53,662 nucleotides of DNA from Candidatus Bathycorpusculum hydrogenotrophicum. Its GTDB lineage: Archaea > Thermoproteota > Bathyarchaeia > Bathyarchaeales > Bathycorpusculaceae. The notes beneath the pieces were generated by a model. That model was not told the DNA's origin. It saw nothing but the letters and a program-made list of their open reading frames with translations, and did not search any database. Positions 43,662 through 53,474 of the stretch are shown piece by piece (position 1 is the stretch's first letter; each line of letters begins with the position of its first letter). The stretch is taken from assembly GCA_009783705.1 (NCBI GenBank), contig WRCX01000006.1, positions 1 to 53,662 of the forward strand, in the 5' to 3' direction. Both the position numbers and the translations under genes were made by a program.

Positions 43662-45557
43662 ATGCGTATTCTCCAGTTTCATTCTGACTCCATAGTTTTC
43701 AAACCTATTGAAAAAGAAATCAACACTGCTGAGGAGGCATCAAAAGAAGAAGTTCGCATTGAAGAGGTTGTGGTACTCTTCACAGCCATCGAGGAAGGCG
43801 ACAACACCGCTTTGGTGCAGCGCGCCATAGATGATGCCCGAGCCTTTTTGGGTAAACTCAAAGTTAATCGGTTGCTCATTTATCCCTTTGCACATCTTAG
43901 TAGCAACCTCTCCCAACCCAATCAGGCATTTAGTCTCATAAAAGACATGGAAGCCTACTCCAAACAAAAGGGTATAGAGACTTTTCGGGCTCCCTTTGGC
44001 TGGAACAAACAGTTCACCCTAGCCATAAAAGGCCATCCGCTAGCTGAGATGGCCCGTAGTTATACTGCTGCCTCAACTCAGGCTGAAACCCCAAATTGTG
44101 AGGGTAAAAAAGACGAAGAACCCGTCTCAGCAGCTCTCAAAGCCGAGGACACCATGAAATCCTATTGGCACATCCTCCAAACCGATGGTAGCTTGGTGCC
44201 TGTGGAAGAATTCAAATTCAAAGGCTATGGCAATCTCCAAAAATTTGCTAACTATGAAATCAAAAAAACCCGCGCTGTTACCCAAATGCCGCCCCATGTA
44301 CCCCTAATGAAGAGGCTTGAAATCGCCGACTATGAATCAGGCAGCGATCCAGGCAACATCCGCTGGTACCCCAAAGGCCGCATGATAAAATCCCTCCTCG
44401 AACAATACGTGAGCCTGCGTGTAGCCCAATACGGCGGTATGGAAGTTGAAACACCCCTCATGTATGACTTTAACCATCCCAGCCTAGCAAGCTATCTCAA
44501 CCGTTTCCCCGCCCGCCAATACGTACTCAAATCCGAGGACAAAGAACTCTTTTTACGATTTGCTGCCTGCTTTGGTCAATTCCTCATGGCCCATGACGCC
44601 CAAATCAGCTACAAGCAACTCCCCCTCAAACTCTTCGAACTCACCCGCTATAGTTTCCGACGTGAAAAAAGCGGCGAAGTCGTCGGATTAAAACGCCTGC
44701 GCGCATTTACCATGCCGGACTGCCATGCATTCTGTGCAGATTACCCCCAAGCCAAAACCGAATTCATGACCCGCTTTGAACTCTCACTTGATGTACTCTC
44801 AAACATGGGCCTAGTAAAAGACGACTATGAAATCGCCATACGCTTCACCAAAGACTTCTACGCCGAACACAAAGAATTCATAGCATCCATAGCCCAAAAG
44901 TTTGGCAAACCCATGCTTGCAGAGGTCTGGAATGAACGCTTCTTCTACTTCGCCCTTAAATGGGATCTCAACTTTGTAGACAACCAAGACAAAGCCGCCG
45001 CGTTAAGCACTGATCAAATCGATGTCGAAAACGCCAAACGCTACGAAATCACCTACGTCGATGAAAAAGGAGAAAAACAATACCCCCTTATCCTGCACTG
45101 TAGTCCAAGCGGTGCTATCGAACGCGACATCTATGCACTTCTAGAAAAAGCCTACCGCGAACAAATAACCGGCAAAGCCCCTATGTTGCCACTATGGCTC
45201 TCACCCACCCAAGTACGACTAATCCCCCTCTCTGACAAGTTCCTAGATAATGTCACCCAATTAGCCCAACAAATCTCATCAAACAACATCCGTGTAGACA
45301 TAGACGACTCCTCCTCCACATTGCAGAAAAAAATCCGCGAAGCCGAACAAGAATGGGTCCCCTACATCATTGTAGTGGGCGAAAAAGAAATCGCATCCGG
45401 CACCCTCTCAGTACGTATCCGCGAAGAAAAAGGCAAACAAGAAACCCTAACAACCACAGAACTCATAATCAAAGTCTCCGAGAAAATCGCCAACAAACCC
45501 TACAAACCCCTACCCCTGCCCCTCTATCTATCAAAACGACCCTCATTCCACGGTTAG
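43662..45557 (+). CDS. thrS: Threonyl-tRNA synthetase, archaeal type
   Basis: 631 residues, with AGAGGTT before the ATG. Charges tRNA-Thr. The N-terminal 145 residues are the archaea-specific editing domain with a D-aminoacyl-tRNA-deacylase-like fold (MRILQFHSDSIVF, then RAPFGWNKQFTLAIKGHPLAEMAR). The class II catalytic core follows (about 220-520), with motif 2 around LTRYSFRREKSGEVVGLKRLRAF and TMPDCHAFC, which includes zinc-binding Cys and His. The anticodon-binding domain (about 525-620) ends with PLPLPLYLSKRP. Length and domains are normal for archaea. Confidence 0.95.
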   Translation: MRILQFHSDSIVFKPIEKEINTAEEASKEEVRIEEVVVLFTAIEEGDNTALVQRAIDDARAFLGKLKVNRLLIYPFAHLSSNLSQPNQAFSLIKDMEAYSKQKGIETFRAPFGWNKQFTLAIKGHPLAEMARSYTAASTQAETPNCEGKKDEEPVSAALKAEDTMKSYWHILQTDGSLVPVEEFKFKGYGNLQKFANYEIKKTRAVTQMPPHVPLMKRLEIADYESGSDPGNIRWYPKGRMIKSLLEQYVSLRVAQYGGMEVETPLMYDFNHPSLASYLNRFPARQYVLKSEDKELFLRFAACFGQFLMAHDAQISYKQLPLKLFELTRYSFRREKSGEVVGLKRLRAFTMPDCHAFCADYPQAKTEFMTRFELSLDVLSNMGLVKDDYEIAIRFTKDFYAEHKEFIASIAQKFGKPMLAEVWNERFFYFALKWDLNFVDNQDKAAALSTDQIDVENAKRYEITYVDEKGEKQYPLILHCSPSGAIERDIYALLEKAYREQITGKAPMLPLWLSPTQVRLIPLSDKFLDNVTQLAQQISSNNIRVDIDDSSSTLQKKIREAEQEWVPYIIVVGEKEIASGTLSVRIREEKGKQETLTTTELIIKVSEKIANKPYKPLPLPLYLSKRPSFHG

Positions 45558-45645
45558 AGCGCAAATGTAAATGAATCGTATGAATAACAGTGACAACCTA
45601 TAATTACCAACAACCCAACAACATAACAAACCAGGAGTAAAGATA

Positions 45646-46530
45646 ATGACCAATGAACTTCAAATCTACATCGACGGCACATTCTACCCCAAATCAGAGG
45701 CAAAAATCAGCGTCTATGACCACGGATTTCTCTACGGCGACGGAGTCTTTGAAGGCATACGCGCCTACAACGGTATTGTCTTTAAATTAAAAGAACACAT
45801 CAACCGCCTCTACCGCAGCGCACACGCCATAATGCTAACCATCCCCCTAACCAAACAAGAACTCGAACAAGCCGTCGTTGACACCCTGCGCAAAAACAAA
45901 ATGCAAGACAGCTACATACGCCTCATAGTCTCACGAGGCATCGGCGATTTGGGCCTAGACCCCCGCAAATGCCCCAAAGCCTCCATCATAATCATCACAG
46001 ACACCATAAACATCAAAGCCGGCAACGCAAAAGACACCGGTATAACTGCAGCGTTTACTTGGGTCCGACGAAACCCAGTGGATGCCACCACCCACGAAAT
46101 TAAATCCCTCAACTACCTCAACAGTGTCATGGGCAAAATCGAAGCAAATGCATACGGTGCCGACGAAGCTATATGCATAGAACCAAACGGCTATGTCGCT
46201 GAGGGTGTTGGTGAAAATATTTTCATAGTCAAAAACAACGAAGTCCTAACCCCGCCAAACAGCACCGGTGCACTTGAAGGCATAACCTCTGATGCAATAG
46301 TTGGTCTCTGTAAAAAACTCGACATCAAACTAACCATAACCAACCTAACACCATTTATGATCCTAACAGCCGATGAAGCTTTCTTCACAGGAACCGCCAT
46401 GGAAGTGGTACCTATCCGTGAAGTTAACAAACGTATAATCGGAGACGGCAAACCCGGACCCATCACCAAAAAATTGGTAGTTGAATTCCAAAGCGTAATC
46501 GCTGACCCCAAAAACGGAACAAAAATCTAA
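45646..46530 (+). CDS. ilvE: Branched-chain amino acid aminotransferase
   Basis: 294 residues, with CAGGAG before the ATG. Fold-type IV PLP enzyme that makes Leu, Ile and Val from their oxoacids, thus completing the pathway whose first step is the synthase at 7579-9115. Seen: YDHGFLYGDGVFEGIRAYNG, the PLP lysine in HEIKSLNYLNSVMGKIEA, and GAL-type phosphate-binding EGITSDAI and FFTGTAMEVVPI. Length is normal. A GAAA-loop terminator follows directly. Confidence 0.93.
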   Translation: MTNELQIYIDGTFYPKSEAKISVYDHGFLYGDGVFEGIRAYNGIVFKLKEHINRLYRSAHAIMLTIPLTKQELEQAVVDTLRKNKMQDSYIRLIVSRGIGDLGLDPRKCPKASIIIITDTINIKAGNAKDTGITAAFTWVRRNPVDATTHEIKSLNYLNSVMGKIEANAYGADEAICIEPNGYVAEGVGENIFIVKNNEVLTPPNSTGALEGITSDAIVGLCKKLDIKLTITNLTPFMILTADEAFFTGTAMEVVPIREVNKRIIGDGKPGPITKKLVVEFQSVIADPKNGTKI

Positions 46531-46549
46531 AAAGGGGAAACCCTTTTTT
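46529..46549 (+). terminator. Rho-independent-like terminator after ilvE
   Basis: AAAAGGG-GAAA-CCCTTTTTT: a perfect stem with a GNRA tetraloop and a U-tract, starting at the ilvE stop codon. The convergent aminotransferase gene ends 20 bases downstream, so on the other strand the same structure could also act, since the stem is symmetric. Confidence 0.7.
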
Positions 46550-46569
46550 GTTTCCTATCTGCTACTTTG

Positions 46570-47775
46570 TTATTGTCCCTTTTTGATAAAGTCTTCTAAG
46601 GCGTTGTAGGCGTTTTCTAATTCGCTGATGGGTGGCAGAAAAACAATACGTGCATGATCTTTGCCATACACTGGATCAAAGCCGCTACCATTAACGATTA
46701 GTACACCGGTTGCTTTGAGTAGTGAAATCACAAAGTCTTTATCGTCTTTCCATCGTTTGCCAATACCCTCGATTTTGGGGAAAATATAGAAGGCGCCCTC
46801 GGGTTTGGTGGTAGATACACCCTCGATTTCGTTTAGGCGTTTATGGCTAAAGTCACGTCTTTGTTTTAGCCGCTCTACGATATCTTTGACAAAGTCTTGA
46901 GGTCCGTTGAGTGCAGCTGTTGCAGCGATTTGAACTGGCGTGTTGGCGCAGATGCGTATACGGCACTGCTTTTCTACGCCATCTTTGAGTGCATCGAGAT
47001 GTTTGTTTTTTCCTTTAAAGTACATGTAGCCCAATCGCCAGCCGGTCATCTGATAGACTTTGCTAAACCCATTCAAGATCACCACAGGAACATCAGTGGT
47101 TACATTGGCGGCGCTGACAAAGGGTTTTTCATAGGTCAGCTGATCATAAATTTCATCACTTATAACCGGGAGATCGTTTTCACCAGCAATGTCGAGGATC
47201 TCTTTAACGGTTTTGTGGTTATAGACTGCCCCGGTTGGGTTGTTGGGGTTGATTAATACAATCGCACGGGTTTTTTTAGTTACTTTCTTGCGCAGATCAT
47301 CAATATTTGGTTGCCAGTTTTCTTTTTCGATGGTTTCATATGAGACCGGTGTACCATCAAAGAAGCGGGTGTAGCTGATGTAGGGTGGATAGGTTGGACC
47401 CGGAAAGAGGATTTCATCTCCCTTCTCTACAATGGCGCCCAAAAGCATCTGGATACCCTCTGAGATACCCTCGGTAACTAGAACATCATCGGCTGTTATG
47501 TCGACGTTGTTGATTTTTTTCTCCTTGTGTGCCACTGCCTCTCGCAGTGCAGGCAGGCCTTCTGAGGGTGAGTAATAGTTGTCTTCTTGGGCTATGGCTT
47601 GGCAGAGCGCTTCTTTTAGGCTGGGGGGTGTTTTGAAGTCAAATGCCGCGGGATCGCCAATGTTTAGATTGTAAATTTTTCTGTTGTTTGCTATGAGGTC
47701 TTTGGTGTAGATTGTTACGTCCCGTATGGCATATTCAATGTTACTTGCCCGCTTAGTTACTTTGATGCCTGACAT
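46570..47775 (-). CDS. Aminotransferase class I/II, alanine-type
   Basis: 401 residues from ATG 47775 (MSGIKVTKRAS); a longer frame from 47856 is unlikely because its first 27 residues do not look like the family. PLP enzyme resembling archaeal alanine aminotransferases (AlaA/AlaT-like): LNIGDPAAFDF, YYSPSEGLPALREAVA, LINPNNPTGAVY, SDEIYDQLTYE, PLP lysine in NGFSKVYQMTGWRLGYM, and the C-terminal arginine region KDHARIVFLPP. Substrate pair is inferred, not proven. It converges on ilvE. Confidence 0.87.
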   Translation of the reverse strand: MSGIKVTKRASNIEYAIRDVTIYTKDLIANNRKIYNLNIGDPAAFDFKTPPSLKEALCQAIAQEDNYYSPSEGLPALREAVAHKEKKINNVDITADDVLVTEGISEGIQMLLGAIVEKGDEILFPGPTYPPYISYTRFFDGTPVSYETIEKENWQPNIDDLRKKVTKKTRAIVLINPNNPTGAVYNHKTVKEILDIAGENDLPVISDEIYDQLTYEKPFVSAANVTTDVPVVILNGFSKVYQMTGWRLGYMYFKGKNKHLDALKDGVEKQCRIRICANTPVQIAATAALNGPQDFVKDIVERLKQRRDFSHKRLNEIEGVSTTKPEGAFYIFPKIEGIGKRWKDDKDFVISLLKATGVLIVNGSGFDPVYGKDHARIVFLPPISELENAYNALEDFIKKGQ

Positions 47776-47903
47776 ACCGTTACCTGTACTCCAGAGAACT
47801 CGCAGACCCAAAAAATAAACATTCCCACCTAAGCCATAGTAAAACAAACGATACAACCATAAATATGGCTCAGAGCACTAAAAATTAAAGAAAGCGGGGC
47901 AGG

Positions 47904-49346
47904 TCAATAGGACCTGGCGAAGTAGACGACTTCTTTTGCTTCTTTGCCGCAAAAGATGCAGGGTGTGGTTGGTTCTTCTTTTTGGAATGGTCGGATGCGG
48001 ATGGTTGCGCTTGTTTGTTCTTTTATTTTTGCTTCGCATTTGGGGTCAAGACACCAGGGTGCTTTTATAAAGCCGCCTTTGCTTTCCACGATTTGTTTGA
48101 ATTCCTCATAGGTTTGTACCGTGGTGGTTTTGTCGGCAAGGATGGTTTTGGCTTTGGTTAGCATATTGTCTTGAATATCTGCTAAGAGTTGTTCGACAGT
48201 GGCGGGTATGTCTGGGTCTTTGACAAATGTTTTTTGGCCGGTGTCTCGTCGTACCATAACCACTTGGTTGTTTTTTACGTCTCGGGGGCCAATCTCGATG
48301 CGCAGTGGGACGCCTTTTAGTTCCCATTGGTTAAATTTCCATCCCGGGGTGTATTCGGCTCGGTTGTCAAGGATGGTGCTTATGCCTTTGGTTTTGAGGG
48401 TGGTCTCGATTTCTTTGGTTTTTGCGTCGATGGCTTCTGCTTCTTGGCCTTTAAATGGGATGGGTACGATGATGACTTGGGTGGGTGCGACTTTGGGTGG
48501 CATAATCAAGCCCTTGTCATCGCCATGGACCATGATCATGGCGCCGATGAGTCGGGTGGTGATGCCCCAGCTGGTTTGCCAGACTTGATGGTCTTGTTTG
48601 TCTTCTCCGATGTATTTGACATCAAAGACTTTGGCGAAGTGTTGTCCTAGGTTGTGGCTGGTTCCCATTTGGAGTGCTTTGCCATCGGGCATGATGGCTT
48701 CTAGTGCGGTGGTATAGTTGGCGCCGGCGAATTTTTCGCTCTCGCTTTTGGTTCCGATGAGCACGGGGATGGCGAGGTAATTTTCTATGACTTCTTTGTA
48801 CATGTTAAGGGCCCAGAGCACTTCGGTTTCGGCTTCTTCTTGGGTGGCATGGGCGGTGTGGCCTTCTTGCCAGAGAAATTCGCGGGTGCGTAGGAAGTGT
48901 TTGGTGGCTTTGGTTTCCCAGCGTACAATGTTGCACCATTGATTAATTTTAAGGGGCAGGTCACGCCAGCTGCGGATCCATTTGCTAAACATGGCATACA
49001 TGATGGTTTCGCTTGTGGGGCGAACGGCTAGTTTTTCTTCTAGGGGGGTTTCGCCGCCTTGGGTGATCCATGCGACCTCAGGGGTGAAGCCTTCGAAGTG
49101 TTCGGCTTCTTTTTTGAGGAAGGCCTCGGGGATGAACATGGGGAAGTAGGTGTTGCGGTGGCCTGTGGCTTTGATTTTTTGGTTGATGACTTCTTGGATT
49201 TTTTCCCAAACTGCATAGGCGTCGGGTCGAATAATCATACAACCCTTCACAGGCGCATAATCGGCTAATTCAGCTTTTAGAATGGTTTCAACGTACCATT
49301 CGCTGAAGTCTTCGTTTTTTTTAACGGTTACACCAGTATCAGACAT
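47904..49346 (-). CDS. proS: Prolyl-tRNA synthetase, archaeal/eukaryotic type
   Basis: 480 residues. Class II enzyme; the compact ProS type 3 has no bacterial editing insert. Motif 1 is near IQEVINQKIKATGHRNTYFPMF, with PTSETIMYAMFSKWI, motif 2 in IVRWETKATKHFLRTREFLWQEGHTAH and the anticodon-binding domain (about 285-395). The C-terminal zinc domain has CLDPKCEAKI and CIFCGKEA, and the chain ends in the conserved aromatic Tyr (ARSY). Length is normal. Confidence 0.96.
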   Translation of the reverse strand: MSDTGVTVKKNEDFSEWYVETILKAELADYAPVKGCMIIRPDAYAVWEKIQEVINQKIKATGHRNTYFPMFIPEAFLKKEAEHFEGFTPEVAWITQGGETPLEEKLAVRPTSETIMYAMFSKWIRSWRDLPLKINQWCNIVRWETKATKHFLRTREFLWQEGHTAHATQEEAETEVLWALNMYKEVIENYLAIPVLIGTKSESEKFAGANYTTALEAIMPDGKALQMGTSHNLGQHFAKVFDVKYIGEDKQDHQVWQTSWGITTRLIGAMIMVHGDDKGLIMPPKVAPTQVIIVPIPFKGQEAEAIDAKTKEIETTLKTKGISTILDNRAEYTPGWKFNQWELKGVPLRIEIGPRDVKNNQVVMVRRDTGQKTFVKDPDIPATVEQLLADIQDNMLTKAKTILADKTTTVQTYEEFKQIVESKGGFIKAPWCLDPKCEAKIKEQTSATIRIRPFQKEEPTTPCIFCGKEAKEVVYFARSY

Positions 49347-49571
49347 GAGTATTCGCTTCTTGTCAGTGTATGCTAAAAACCAAAATATAAAGCACTACTT
49401 TAGAGTTCAAATCACGTGGTGGTTGTTGCTAAATTGGTTGTGGGGTTTGAGGGATTTTATTGTATTTCTGTTTTGATTTTTTGTGTTGGTTGAGTGTTGG
49501 TTTTCTTTGTTGCGTGGGTGGTTGTTGAGTGCCTCAATTTGACCACAATTTGGGGGAATAAGCCTGTGTTT

Positions 49572-49880
49572 TTAGGTTAGTTCATTGATCTTTTTACGAG
49601 TAACTTTGAGTTTTCCTATAAATGAATATGCACCATAACCACACAACAAACCCGCTATTCCAAAAACAACCCCTAAATTGGTTGAATTTACCCCCCAAAT
49701 ATTGATTGACAATATTTGAAGCACGAGGATTATTGAAGCTATAGTGCCAATAAAACAACCGAAAAATCCTGCTATGTTGATTCGAAGTTCAGTGTAAAGT
49801 TTGACTATTTTAATTTGTGTTGTTCGATCCAATACTTCGGTTGTTCTTTGCTCTTGTTCTGTCATAGACGCACTGCTCAA
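49572..49880 (-). CDS. Small two-helix membrane protein (102 aa)
   Basis: Not recognised. An N-terminal polar, likely cytoplasmic segment (1-35, helical and charged) leads to two transmembrane helices (about 36-58 and 68-88) and a basic tail KLKVTRKKINEL. No metal motif or enzyme signature. It stands alone between proS and the zinc-ribbon/EF-1 beta operon. Confidence 0.55.
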   Translation of the reverse strand: MSSASMTEQEQRTTEVLDRTTQIKIVKLYTELRINIAGFFGCFIGTIASIILVLQILSINIWGVNSTNLGVVFGIAGLLCGYGAYSFIGKLKVTRKKINELT

Positions 49881-50135
49881 TAGTTTGCAGGGCAGGCATT
49901 TATGTTTTTATGTCTCTGTAGCTCTGTATTTTTAAAAATTCATAAAACTTTTCCCTTTAACCCTCCATAACTGCTCCTCACAATTCTGTGGGTCAAGTTA
50001 AAGTTGAGTGCTTGTTTGGGTTGGTTTCTGTTCTTGGTGGGTGTTGTTTGTTTGTTTGGTGTTTATGGGGGTTTTTTGAGCATAGCAGTTATAAGGGAGC
50101 TTGCCAAATATTTCGCAAATAAAGAAGTGTCAGTT

Positions 50136-50315
50136 ATGTCGGAAAAACTATCACTGGTCACATGTACAAGTTGCGGTAAACCTATTCCGCCGGGGAGCGA
50201 ATCGACAAAGTTTCTATGTCCTAACTGCGGTGAGATTCAAATTAAGCGCGATGGTAAATGCCGCAAGTTTGGCAGACTATTTAAGTGTCCTAATTGCGGT
50301 TTTCAAGGGCCATAG
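50136..50315 (+). CDS. Zn-ribbon RNA-binding protein of the translation apparatus
   Basis: 59 residues from ATG 50136. Four cysteine knuckles form two ribbons: CTSCG, CPNCG, then GKCRKFGRLFKCPNCGF. This small archaeal family is generally annotated as a Zn-ribbon protein functioning in translation, and in many archaea its gene precedes that of EF-1 beta, as here (10-base gap). The longer frame upstream from 50004 is not protein-like. Direct function is not established. Confidence 0.85.
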   Translation: MSEKLSLVTCTSCGKPIPPGSESTKFLCPNCGEIQIKRDGKCRKFGRLFKCPNCGFQGP

Positions 50316-50325
50316 AGGGAACTAG

Positions 50326-50604
50326 ATGGGCGCTATTCTTGTTGTTTACAAAGTTTTCCCTGAAGATATAGTCAAAGATTTTGAGCCTCTAAAAGAAAAA
50401 GTTAAGGCTATTTTGCCTCAGGCTGCATCTATTGAGGGTTGGGGTACTGAGGATATTGCGTTTGGTTTGGTGGCGCTTTTGGTTCAGGTGCGTTTTCCTG
50501 AGAATTTAGATGGGCTTGTTGAAGAATTTGAGGTTGCGCTTGCTGAAATTCCCGGTGTCAGCCAAGCAGAGGCTTTCAATATCCGGCGAACCAGCCGCGA
50601 TTAA
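50326..50604 (+). CDS. ef1b: Translation elongation factor EF-1 beta
   Basis: 92 residues. Guanine-nucleotide exchange factor for aEF-1 alpha. Conserved features: MGAILVVYKVFPED at the start, IEGWGTEDIAFGLVALLVQV and the acidic helix LVEEFEVALAEIPGVSQAEAFNIRRT. The length is typical of archaeal EF-1 beta. It is the second gene of a two-gene translation operon and is followed by a T-rich terminator-like stretch (CCCTTTTTTG at about 50606-50616). Confidence 0.95.
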   Translation: MGAILVVYKVFPEDIVKDFEPLKEKVKAILPQAASIEGWGTEDIAFGLVALLVQVRFPENLDGLVEEFEVALAEIPGVSQAEAFNIRRTSRD

Positions 50605-50663
50605 CCCTTTTTTGTTTTATTTTTCCTTTCAGCTATGCGGTTTAGCTGTTTGGCGGTACCGCT

Positions 50664-50679
50664 TTAAAGTTTATATATG
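50664..50679 (+). promoter_or_regulatory. Archaeal promoter (BRE-TATA) of the CDC48 gene
   Basis: TTTATATAT at 50670-50678 preceded by a purine-rich TTAAAG resembling BRE. It lies about 60 bases before the ATG at 50738, leaving room for a leader with GGAG near 50724-50727. Confidence 0.65.
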
Positions 50680-50737
50680 TTAAGCGTTCTTTTTCAAACA
50701 GACACTTTAAGTGACACAATTATTTGGAGCCTTATAG

Positions 50738-52912
50738 ATGAGTGAAGTTCAATTACGCGTTGGAGACGCACGACAAAGAGATGTCGGCAGAGGTATTGCA
50801 CGCATCGACCAGCGGACAATGCAAAAGCTGGGGATAAGTGCTGGGGATGTAATCGAGATTGTTAACAAACGTACGACAAGTGCGATTGCTTGGCCCGCCT
50901 ATAGCGAAGACCAAAATCGCGATGTCATCCGCATCGATGGATTTACCCGCAAAAACAGCGGTGTAGCCATAAATGAGTATGTGGTTATCCGACCTGCCAA
51001 AGTCAAAACCGCCATGGCTCTAACCTTAGCGCCGGTGGATATGCGTCTTAACGTCGATGATGACTTTACCAGCTTTGTTCGAAACCGCCTAATGGAACGC
51101 ACTTTGGTTGAGGGTGACACCACCTTGGTTATGATGCTAGGCCATGCCATACCCTTTATGGTCTCAAAAACCCGACCTCACGGTATCATCAAAGTCACAA
51201 CTGAGACGCGCTTAACCATACTAAACGAACCCGCCCCTGAAGGCAAAGGCTTACCCCGAACAACCTACGAAGACATAGGCGGCCTACACGAAGAGCTTCA
51301 GCGCGTCCGAGAAATGGTTGAACTCCCCTTAAGACACCCTGAGCTTTTCCAGCGCTTAGGAATTGAACCACCCAAAGGTGTCTTGCTCCACGGCCCACCC
51401 GGTTGCGGCAAAACCCTGCTTGCCCGAGCGGTAGCTAACGAATCGGAAGCCAACTTTTACTCCATAAACGGCCCCGAGATCATGAGTAAATTCTACGGCG
51501 AATCCGAAGCCCGTCTGCGTGAAATCTTCCAACAAGCCCAACAAAACGCACCCAGCATCATATTTGTCGACGAACTCGACGCCATCGCCCCCAAACGCGA
51601 AGAAGTCACAGGCGAAGTCGAACGACGCGTCGTCGCCCAACTCTTAGCTTTAATGGACGGACTCTCCGGTCGAGGCAACGTCATCGTAATTGGTGCAACC
51701 AACCGCCCAGGCGCTCTCGATCCTGCACTGCGCCGACCCGGCAGATTTGACCGCGAAATCGAAATCAGCGTTCCTGACAAAAAAGGCCGCTATGAAGTCA
51801 TCCAAATCCACACCCGCGGCATGCCCCTAGCCGAAGCAAACGTCGATCTCAACAAACTCTCCGAAATGACCCACGGATACACAGGTGCCGATCTCTCCGC
51901 CCTTAGCAGAGAAACCGCCATGAAAGCCCTTCGCCGATACCTCCCCCAAATCAACCTCGAAGAAGAACGCATCCCCCCCGAAGTTCTTGAAAAAATGGAA
52001 GTCACCATGGACGACTTCATGGGCGCCTACAAAGAAGTCACCCCAACCGCTATGCGCGAAGTCTACATCGAAGTCTCAACCGTACACTGGGACGAAGCCG
52101 GCGGCCTAGAAGACGTCAAACAGCGTTTAAAAGAAGCCGTCGAGTGGCCCCTCAAAAACCCAGAGATGTTCACAAAAATGGGCATCCGCGCACCCAAAGG
52201 CATCCTAATGTATGGCCCACCCGGTTGCGGCAAAACCCTCCTAGCACGTGCAGTCGCAACCGAATCCGAAGCCAACTTCATCTCCATAAAAGGCCCCGAA
52301 GTCTTTAGCAAATGGGTCGGCGAATCCGAAAAAGCCATCCGAGAAGTCTTCCGCAAAGCCCGCATGGCCGCACCCGCAGTCATATTCCTCGACGAAATCG
52401 ACTCCCTCACACCCAAACGCGGCCTAGGCATGGGCGACAGCGGTATGTCTGAACGCGTCATAAGCCAACTCCTCACAGAGATGGACGGTATCACCACCCT
52501 CCAAGACATAGTCGTCATCGCCGCAACCAACCGCCCCGACATGGTCGACAACGCAGTCATACGCCCCGGCAGACTAGACCGCCTCATCTACGTACCCGAA
52601 CCCGACGAAAAAAGCCGCCTCCAAATCTTCCAAATCTACACCAAAAACATGCCCACAAGCCCCGACGTCGATCTAAACCAACTCGCCACCCAAACCAAAT
52701 ACTACAGCGGCGCAGACATAGAATCACTGTGCCGTGAAGCCGCCATGCACTCCCTGCGACGCGACATAAACTCTCAAAACGTCACCATGAAAGACTTCCA
52801 AGACGCAATGAAAGAAATGGGACCCTCAATCACACCTGACATGGAGAAATGGTACAAGAGTTTCATGCAACAAATCCGACAAGTACAAAAGCCAGCAACC
52901 CCAGTTGCATAA
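50738..52912 (+). CDS. cdc48: CDC48/VAT-type AAA+ ATPase
   Basis: 724 residues. Archaeal homologue of p97: unfolds proteins for the proteasome. The N-terminal double-psi barrel domain (about 1-180) starts [21 protein letters not shown]. Each AAA domain has a Walker A ([15 protein letters not shown], twice), a Walker B ([24 protein letters not shown]), and arginine fingers ([16 protein letters not shown]). The C-terminus ends in a Gln- and Pro-containing tail. Substrate release is through a C-terminal gate, which here lacks an obvious HbYX. Length is normal. Confidence 0.97.
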   Translation: MSEVQLRVGDARQRDVGRGIARIDQRTMQKLGISAGDVIEIVNKRTTSAIAWPAYSEDQNRDVIRIDGFTRKNSGVAINEYVVIRPAKVKTAMALTLAPVDMRLNVDDDFTSFVRNRLMERTLVEGDTTLVMMLGHAIPFMVSKTRPHGIIKVTTETRLTILNEPAPEGKGLPRTTYEDIGGLHEELQRVREMVELPLRHPELFQRLGIEPPKGVLLHGPPGCGKTLLARAVANESEANFYSINGPEIMSKFYGESEARLREIFQQAQQNAPSIIFVDELDAIAPKREEVTGEVERRVVAQLLALMDGLSGRGNVIVIGATNRPGALDPALRRPGRFDREIEISVPDKKGRYEVIQIHTRGMPLAEANVDLNKLSEMTHGYTGADLSALSRETAMKALRRYLPQINLEEERIPPEVLEKMEVTMDDFMGAYKEVTPTAMREVYIEVSTVHWDEAGGLEDVKQRLKEAVEWPLKNPEMFTKMGIRAPKGILMYGPPGCGKTLLARAVATESEANFISIKGPEVFSKWVGESEKAIREVFRKARMAAPAVIFLDEIDSLTPKRGLGMGDSGMSERVISQLLTEMDGITTLQDIVVIAATNRPDMVDNAVIRPGRLDRLIYVPEPDEKSRLQIFQIYTKNMPTSPDVDLNQLATQTKYYSGADIESLCREAAMHSLRRDINSQNVTMKDFQDAMKEMGPSITPDMEKWYKSFMQQIRQVQKPATPVA

Positions 52913-52927
52913 CACGAAGGAATCGCT

Positions 52928-53158
52928 ATGCCCCAAATGAAAACCTGGAAAACCCGTCCAGCATTCTTTTACCTCCTAGAAGTTCTGCAAAAAAAAGGCG
53001 ACATGGCAGACGATGACCTCTTTGACCAACTCAAAGACGAATACGAAGACCTAGGATTCAAAGACTTCAACGAGCTCTTACTAAACCTTGAGGTCAGCGG
53101 AAAAATCCGAACCTCCTCAATGGCACGTGGCAAACGCCGCGTCGAACTCGTCCAATAG
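52928..53158 (+). CDS. Small winged-helix-like protein downstream of cdc48 (76 aa)
   Basis: Starts 15 bases after the cdc48 stop, with GAAGGA before the ATG. The sequence TRPAFFYLLEVLQKKGDMADDDLFDQL, LGFKDFNELLLNLEVSGKI and RGKRRVEL reads as a compact winged helix with no recognised specific family. Genes of this kind directly follow VAT in several archaea and may bind the ATPase or nucleic acid. The close spacing indicates co-expression. Confidence 0.7.
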   Translation: MPQMKTWKTRPAFFYLLEVLQKKGDMADDDLFDQLKDEYEDLGFKDFNELLLNLEVSGKIRTSSMARGKRRVELVQ

Positions 53159-53474
53159 TCCTTCCTTATTTTTGTATTCCTACTTTTCATTTTATCCTAA
53201 ATATCTGTTGCTCTGCTTAACTCATACCCAGCACAAAAATTACTGATTTTTCCTTCGATTGTATTATTTCATATGATATCTAATATGTGACTGTTTATAT
53301 GTTGTTATAGTATTGTATGTTTAGTAATGTGGGATGGGCTGTGTATGAATTTTGGAAAATTCCAATTTGAGTTAAACGATATTCATGCAAATCGGTCGTT
53401 TGTACTGCGATTTTCTTCTTTATCTTGCTGTGTATTGGCATCATGTGTTAGGCTTTCTTCTCTGGGGGATACTT
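53159..53474. other. Gene-free region with a short palindrome, promoter of surface protein
   Basis: 316 bases without a gene. TTGGAA-AA-TTCCAA (about 53354-53367) is a perfect 6-bp dyad with 2-nt centre and may be an operator. The region upstream is AT-rich and probably includes the TATA box of the truncated gene. Confidence 0.35.

Noticed and set aside
52063-52587. Long antisense frame within the cdc48 gene
   Set aside because: Shadow of the second AAA domain on the other strand, with no independent support.
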